Assembly (NCBI RefSeq): GCF_016865235.1 | Contig: NZ_CP064030.1 | Coordinates: 2,356,001-2,420,000, forward strand | Direction: 5' to 3' | Length of the DNA: 64,000 nucleotides | Origin: Dyella caseinilytica | GTDB taxonomy: Bacteria > Pseudomonadota > Gammaproteobacteria > Xanthomonadales > Rhodanobacteraceae | Shown here: positions 60,570 to 64,000 of the stretch, piece by piece | Numbering within the stretch: the stretch's first letter is position 1 | Layout of the letters: every line of letters starts with the position of its first letter | Translations under genes and position numbers: made by a program | The notes under the pieces: generated by a model | The model's input: only the letters and a program-made list of their open reading frames with translations | Database searches by the model: none | Told to the model about the DNA's origin: nothing

Positions 60570-62491
60570 ATGTATCCGTCCGGGCTCCCGCCCGCTGGCA
60601 GGCGATGGTCTTCGGACTCGTTGCGCTGATCACTTGCTGCGGCGCCTTTGTTGGCTTGTCGACGAGCGGGCTATGGATTGATGAACTCTTCACCGTCCAT
60701 CTGATTCATCATCACGGCGGTCTTGGCGAAGTGTTTCGTCGCGTACTCACCGACACGCATCCACCCTTCTACTACTTCTTTCTTTACGACTGGGCCCGAC
60801 TTGCCGGTATGTCAGAGTGGGCGTTGCGCTTACCGAGCGCCGTCTTCGCCGTGCTCGCCATCGCGATCTTTGCCGCAGGAACACGGCGTGTGCTCAGCCC
60901 CGTTGCGATTACATTTGCCTGCGCCACGGCAGGACTTTCCGAATTCTGGTTCCAGCAATCGCAGAACACTCGCAGTTACGCGCTTTCCATGGCCTTCGCT
61001 TCGGGATTGCTATGGCTGGCTATCGCATTGCGCAAGCGCGCGCGTGAAAGCAACGGCTTTCCACTGGCGCACTGGCTCGGACTAAGCGTTCTCGGATTCG
61101 TGGCAAGCTTTACCCACGCCTACCTGCTTCTCGCGCTTGGCATGACGCTGCTGTTTCTGCTCATTAGCCTGCCGTCTTGGCGTGTGCGTACGGCGTTGGT
61201 GATTACCGGCTTGGTGACGCTCGCCTTCAATGCCGCGTATTACAAAATGATGATCCACTCCTCTGCGCAGGACCTGCAGAACATGTGGTTCACCAATAGC
61301 GCCGGTTTTTTCAAACTCGAGACAAGGCAGGCCTTCTACGATCTCATACCAAGCCGCATCGCCCTGGTCATCGGGGTACTGCTTTTGTTTGGGATCCAGC
61401 GAAAATTCGCGCGTACCCCCTATTTCACGTTCAATGAACTCGACACGCGCTGGACCACTTCGCTGGCCGCTTTTGTCTTGCTGGGCGTGATTTGCTGTGG
61501 CATCGGCGTATCACTAGCGGTTGCGCCGTCGTATTCGGATCGCAATCTGCTGACGTGTGCACCGTTTGCCTGGCTTTTGATCGGACGTCTTTACGATGCG
61601 GTGGGGCCACGTGGCGATACGCCAGGCAGCAAGATCCTTGCGGCACTGATTGCGCTGTTGATTTGCGCGCATCTCATCACGCTTCGGGGGCGCGAACTGT
61701 CGCGGACGGAGAGCTGGCGCCCATCTGCGCATTTCGTTGAACAGTTGCCCGGCTGTAGCTCGCAGTTGCTGCCGGTGATGCTTCCCTACCGATTTGGCCA
61801 CTCCACGCCGTACTTTCGTTCGCTGGCCGAACGCGAATTCTTCGGCTACTACCTGCCGCAGGATATCCATGCACAGGCCTACATGCCGGCAGAATTGGCG
61901 GCCAGACATCCTGTCGATGGCTTGCCCGAGGTGCTCGCTTCACGTGCCGCCAACGCCGACACCGGAAGCGGATGCACGTTGCTGGCCTGGGGCATCCATG
62001 ACCTGAATGAATCCTCTGCCTTGAGGGTTGCGATGGACCTTGCCCGCCAACCAGGTGTCGCACCACGCCGCGTGCTTATGCAGGAATTCATGACTTACCA
62101 ATTGCACGGACTAAGTTGGCAGCAAGTACCGGAAGGTTATGTGTTCCTCGCCGAGCCTAAGGCCTCCGGTACGCAGGTGTTGCCGCCCGAGTTGCCACCG
62201 GTTCGTTTGGCAGCCAACGACGCAGCCACGCTTGGTGATCACGTCGTCGTCGATTATCTCAGCAGCTATAACGGCGCCAGCGGTCCGCCTTATGTGGTAG
62301 ATGTCTATGGCATTCAGCGCTGGACCGCCGGCAAGCCCCCGCGCGAGGATTTTTTGGCTGTACATCGTCTCACCTGCGACCCGCCAACGTCCAAGTCCAA
62401 TTGGGATGTCTGGCCCGATCCGGAGATTCCCGGCTGCAGCGATCGCCCCTTGCCGACCCATGCAGGCGCCACCATCGACGGGCGGCTATGA
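60566..62491 (+). CDS. GT39/ArnT-like membrane glycosyltransferase
   Basis: A 641-residue integral membrane protein with about ten helices in the first 400 residues and a periplasmic C-terminal domain. The first periplasmic loop reads LWIDELF with the D39-E40 pair typical of PMT/ArnT-type transferases that use polyprenyl-phosphate sugars. THPPFYYFFLYDW is the common helix-2 approach motif. The GTG start overlaps the GT2 stop (GTGA), with AGGGAG upstream. The acceptor (protein, lipid A or wall glycan) cannot be told. Confidence 0.85.
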   Translation: MNVSVRAPARWQAMVFGLVALITCCGAFVGLSTSGLWIDELFTVHLIHHHGGLGEVFRRVLTDTHPPFYYFFLYDWARLAGMSEWALRLPSAVFAVLAIAIFAAGTRRVLSPVAITFACATAGLSEFWFQQSQNTRSYALSMAFASGLLWLAIALRKRARESNGFPLAHWLGLSVLGFVASFTHAYLLLALGMTLLFLLISLPSWRVRTALVITGLVTLAFNAAYYKMMIHSSAQDLQNMWFTNSAGFFKLETRQAFYDLIPSRIALVIGVLLLFGIQRKFARTPYFTFNELDTRWTTSLAAFVLLGVICCGIGVSLAVAPSYSDRNLLTCAPFAWLLIGRLYDAVGPRGDTPGSKILAALIALLICAHLITLRGRELSRTESWRPSAHFVEQLPGCSSQLLPVMLPYRFGHSTPYFRSLAEREFFGYYLPQDIHAQAYMPAELAARHPVDGLPEVLASRAANADTGSGCTLLAWGIHDLNESSALRVAMDLARQPGVAPRRVLMQEFMTYQLHGLSWQQVPEGYVFLAEPKASGTQVLPPELPPVRLAANDAATLGDHVVVDYLSSYNGASGPPYVVDVYGIQRWTAGKPPREDFLAVHRLTCDPPTSKSNWDVWPDPEIPGCSDRPLPTHAGATIDGRL

Positions 62492-62536
62492 TGATGCACA
62501 GGCAAGGTTTGAGGTTCCTGGTGGCCATCTGGCCGG

Positions 62537-63385
62537 ATGAAAAAAACCAAGCGTACGCGTGAACAGAATCTTGGGATGGCGCTGGGTGCACTAGCGTCCA
62601 GGGAATGTCGTTCTCTGCAACGGGCGCTGGCCAGACACAACGACCACCATGGCGGCATTCACGACGCACGCCGATCATGCCGGCGATTGCGCAGCCTGCT
62701 CGCCTTCATGGCCGCATCGCTCGATCCGCAGCCCACAGCCAAGGCTGACAAGACGCTCAGGCAATTGACACACAGCTTTTCAGGATTGCGTGATGCTCAT
62801 GTAGCCGCGCGCACGGCACGCCGGTTGGCTGCCGCGCATGCATCTACTATCACGCCTGTGCTGATTCAGCAGCTTGAAGAACGCAGCGAGTCATTGCTGG
62901 CTGATGCGCTAGAGCAGGACCCTGCCTGGAAAGATCGTCGCAGCAAAGCGGAGCGGATTGCCAAACTCATTGACGCGCTCGATTGGCAAGCCATTACGCC
63001 ATCACTGGCAAAAGATGCACTCAAACACAGCGTCAGGCGCATGAAGAAAGCGCGTCGCGTGGCTTTGGAGCAACGTGAGGATGAAGCATTCCACCTTTGG
63101 CGGCGACGCACGCGTCAACTGCGATATCAGCTTGAGTTCCTGCGCAGGACCCGCCACATCGCCGGCATGAAGAAGAGCTACACCCGGCAATATGGCAGTC
63201 GCATCAAGCAGCTCAGCCTCATCATCGATCGGCTCGGCTGGCGCCAGGATTTCCAGGTATTCCTGCAAACACTGGATCAATTATCTGCTTCGGTTGAAAT
63301 CACCGCCCTGCGCACGACGCTTGCGAAAACATCCAGCAGGACTGCAAAAGCATCGGCAAAGCGCGCGGCCGATTTACAGACTTAG
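62537..63385 (+). CDS. CHAD domain protein
   Basis: A 282-residue helical protein rich in arginine and lysine. The CHAD signature occurs at HDARRSCRRLRSLLAF and again in the second half as LWRRRTRQLRYQLEFLRR. Such proteins bind polyphosphate through the basic channel between the two helical bundles. No CYTH domain is attached. It starts 45 bases after the GT39-like gene, which may be transcribed with it, and its stop overlaps that of the converging universal stress gene. Confidence 0.88.
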   Translation: MKKTKRTREQNLGMALGALASRECRSLQRALARHNDHHGGIHDARRSCRRLRSLLAFMAASLDPQPTAKADKTLRQLTHSFSGLRDAHVAARTARRLAAAHASTITPVLIQQLEERSESLLADALEQDPAWKDRRSKAERIAKLIDALDWQAITPSLAKDALKHSVRRMKKARRVALEQREDEAFHLWRRRTRQLRYQLEFLRRTRHIAGMKKSYTRQYGSRIKQLSLIIDRLGWRQDFQVFLQTLDQLSASVEITALRTTLAKTSSRTAKASAKRAADLQT

Positions 63386-63819
63386 TGACACACCAGCACG
63401 GGAACATCACAACAGCCGAGCACCCGGCTCGTTTCACTGCCAAGCAACATGCGATCGACCGTAGCATAGCCGTGCGTGCTCATGACAATCAGATCGCAAT
63501 GCTGCTGCTTGGCTGCCCCAATGATGGCGACGTAAGGACGCCGATCGAAGGCATAGCCGCCATCGGAAGCGACCCCGGCGTTCTTCGCCATATCCTGTAT
63601 GTCGCCAAGATGCACCTGGGCACGCGCTATCGCCCTGTCTGTATAGGAATCCTCAGCGTGCCGGATCACATCTGAGAAATACGCCACCGCCGCGAGCGGC
63701 GCCAGTACGTGAAACGCATAGATGCGCGCGCCGACTCTTTGCGCGAGTTCAATACCGACGTGTGCCGCATGCAGCGCATATTCGGAACCATCTGTCGGTA
63801 TCAGGATGTGCGAGAACAT
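63382..63819 (-). CDS. Universal stress protein, UspA family
   Basis: A 145-residue single-domain universal stress protein. It opens with SHILIPTDGSEYALHAA, and the nucleotide-binding loop is seen in STHGYATVDRMLLGSETSRVL, a slightly altered form of G-2x-G-9x-G-S. GAGGAGG precedes the ATG at 63819. It is cytoplasmic and probably ATP-binding. Its last codons overlap the end of the CHAD gene on the other strand. Confidence 0.92.
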   Translation of the reverse strand: MFSHILIPTDGSEYALHAAHVGIELAQRVGARIYAFHVLAPLAAVAYFSDVIRHAEDSYTDRAIARAQVHLGDIQDMAKNAGVASDGGYAFDRRPYVAIIGAAKQQHCDLIVMSTHGYATVDRMLLGSETSRVLGCCDVPVLVCH

Positions 63820-64000
63820 GATGCCTCCTCAGGTCCTTGGACCTTTCTTGAATGCACCGTATTCGATGAAATGAACATGACATCGCGACAAGCATTACGC
63901 CTGCCTCGCTGATTTGTGTTGATTTTACTCCCGATAAAATGAACTACGCAGGTGTGTTTTGCTGCAACGCATCGTCAGGCCGGAATGCTTTGAGCCAGAG
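63820..64000. other. Right edge, no gene recognised
   Basis: It contains the promoter side of the universal stress gene and an AT-richer patch near 63910-63945. No frame with a start signal is visible before the window ends. Confidence 0.4.

Noticed and set aside
1..64000. Mobile elements, CRISPR arrays, tRNA or rRNA
   Set aside because: No transposase, integrase, regularly spaced repeat or RNA gene signature was found; the repeats seen are hairpins between genes.

Overview
The window reads as chromosome of a plant- or soil-associated gammaproteobacterium of the Xanthomonas/Dyella/Rhodanobacter group. This is inferred from high GC, the Xanthomonas-type carbohydrate TonB receptors, the dense glycoside hydrolase (GH) clusters and an L-fucose route laid out as known from Xanthomonas campestris. 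I found no rRNA, tRNA, CRISPR array, transposase or integrase.

Layout. 1-5.0 kb: a very large secreted GH2-like modular protein, cut by the left edge. 5.7-8.6 kb: periplasmic peroxiredoxin, SGNH esterase and GH12 endo-glucanase. 9.1-14.7 kb: D-xylose operon xylA-xylB-xylE, with the divergent AraC-type activator xylR. 15.0-27.3 kb: GH31 alpha-xylosidase facing a leftward operon of TonB receptor, GH74, GH35 and GH3. With GH12 and the xylose genes this makes a near-complete xyloglucan utilisation locus: backbone cleavage (GH74/GH12), xylose removal (GH31), galactose removal (GH35), glucose release (GH3), uptake and xylose catabolism.

27.7-34.5 kb is accessory: LysR, DUF427 and SDR genes, an MDR oxidoreductase with a divergent TetR, small proteins of unknown role, a possible small RNA with a strong terminator, and a membrane HExxH protein. 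34.5-48.6 kb is a second, leftward glycan locus: GH29, GH18-like, GH3, glucokinase, GH29, TonB receptor and GH20. It is suited to a fucosylated, GlcNAc-containing and perhaps xylosylated glycan such as plant N-glycan, but no mannosidase is present here.

48.9-59.1 kb holds a complete non-phosphorylative L-fucose pathway (dehydrogenase, lactonase, fuconate dehydratase, keto-deoxyfuconate dehydrogenase, diketo-acid hydrolase, lactate dehydrogenase), a mutarotase, a FucP permease, an IclR regulator and a third fucosidase. Fucose freed by the fucosidases would be burned to pyruvate and lactate. A 15-bp motif shared by the fucosidase operon and the fucP/iclR promoter suggests common control. The right end carries a membrane glycosyltransferase pair, a CHAD protein and a universal stress protein.
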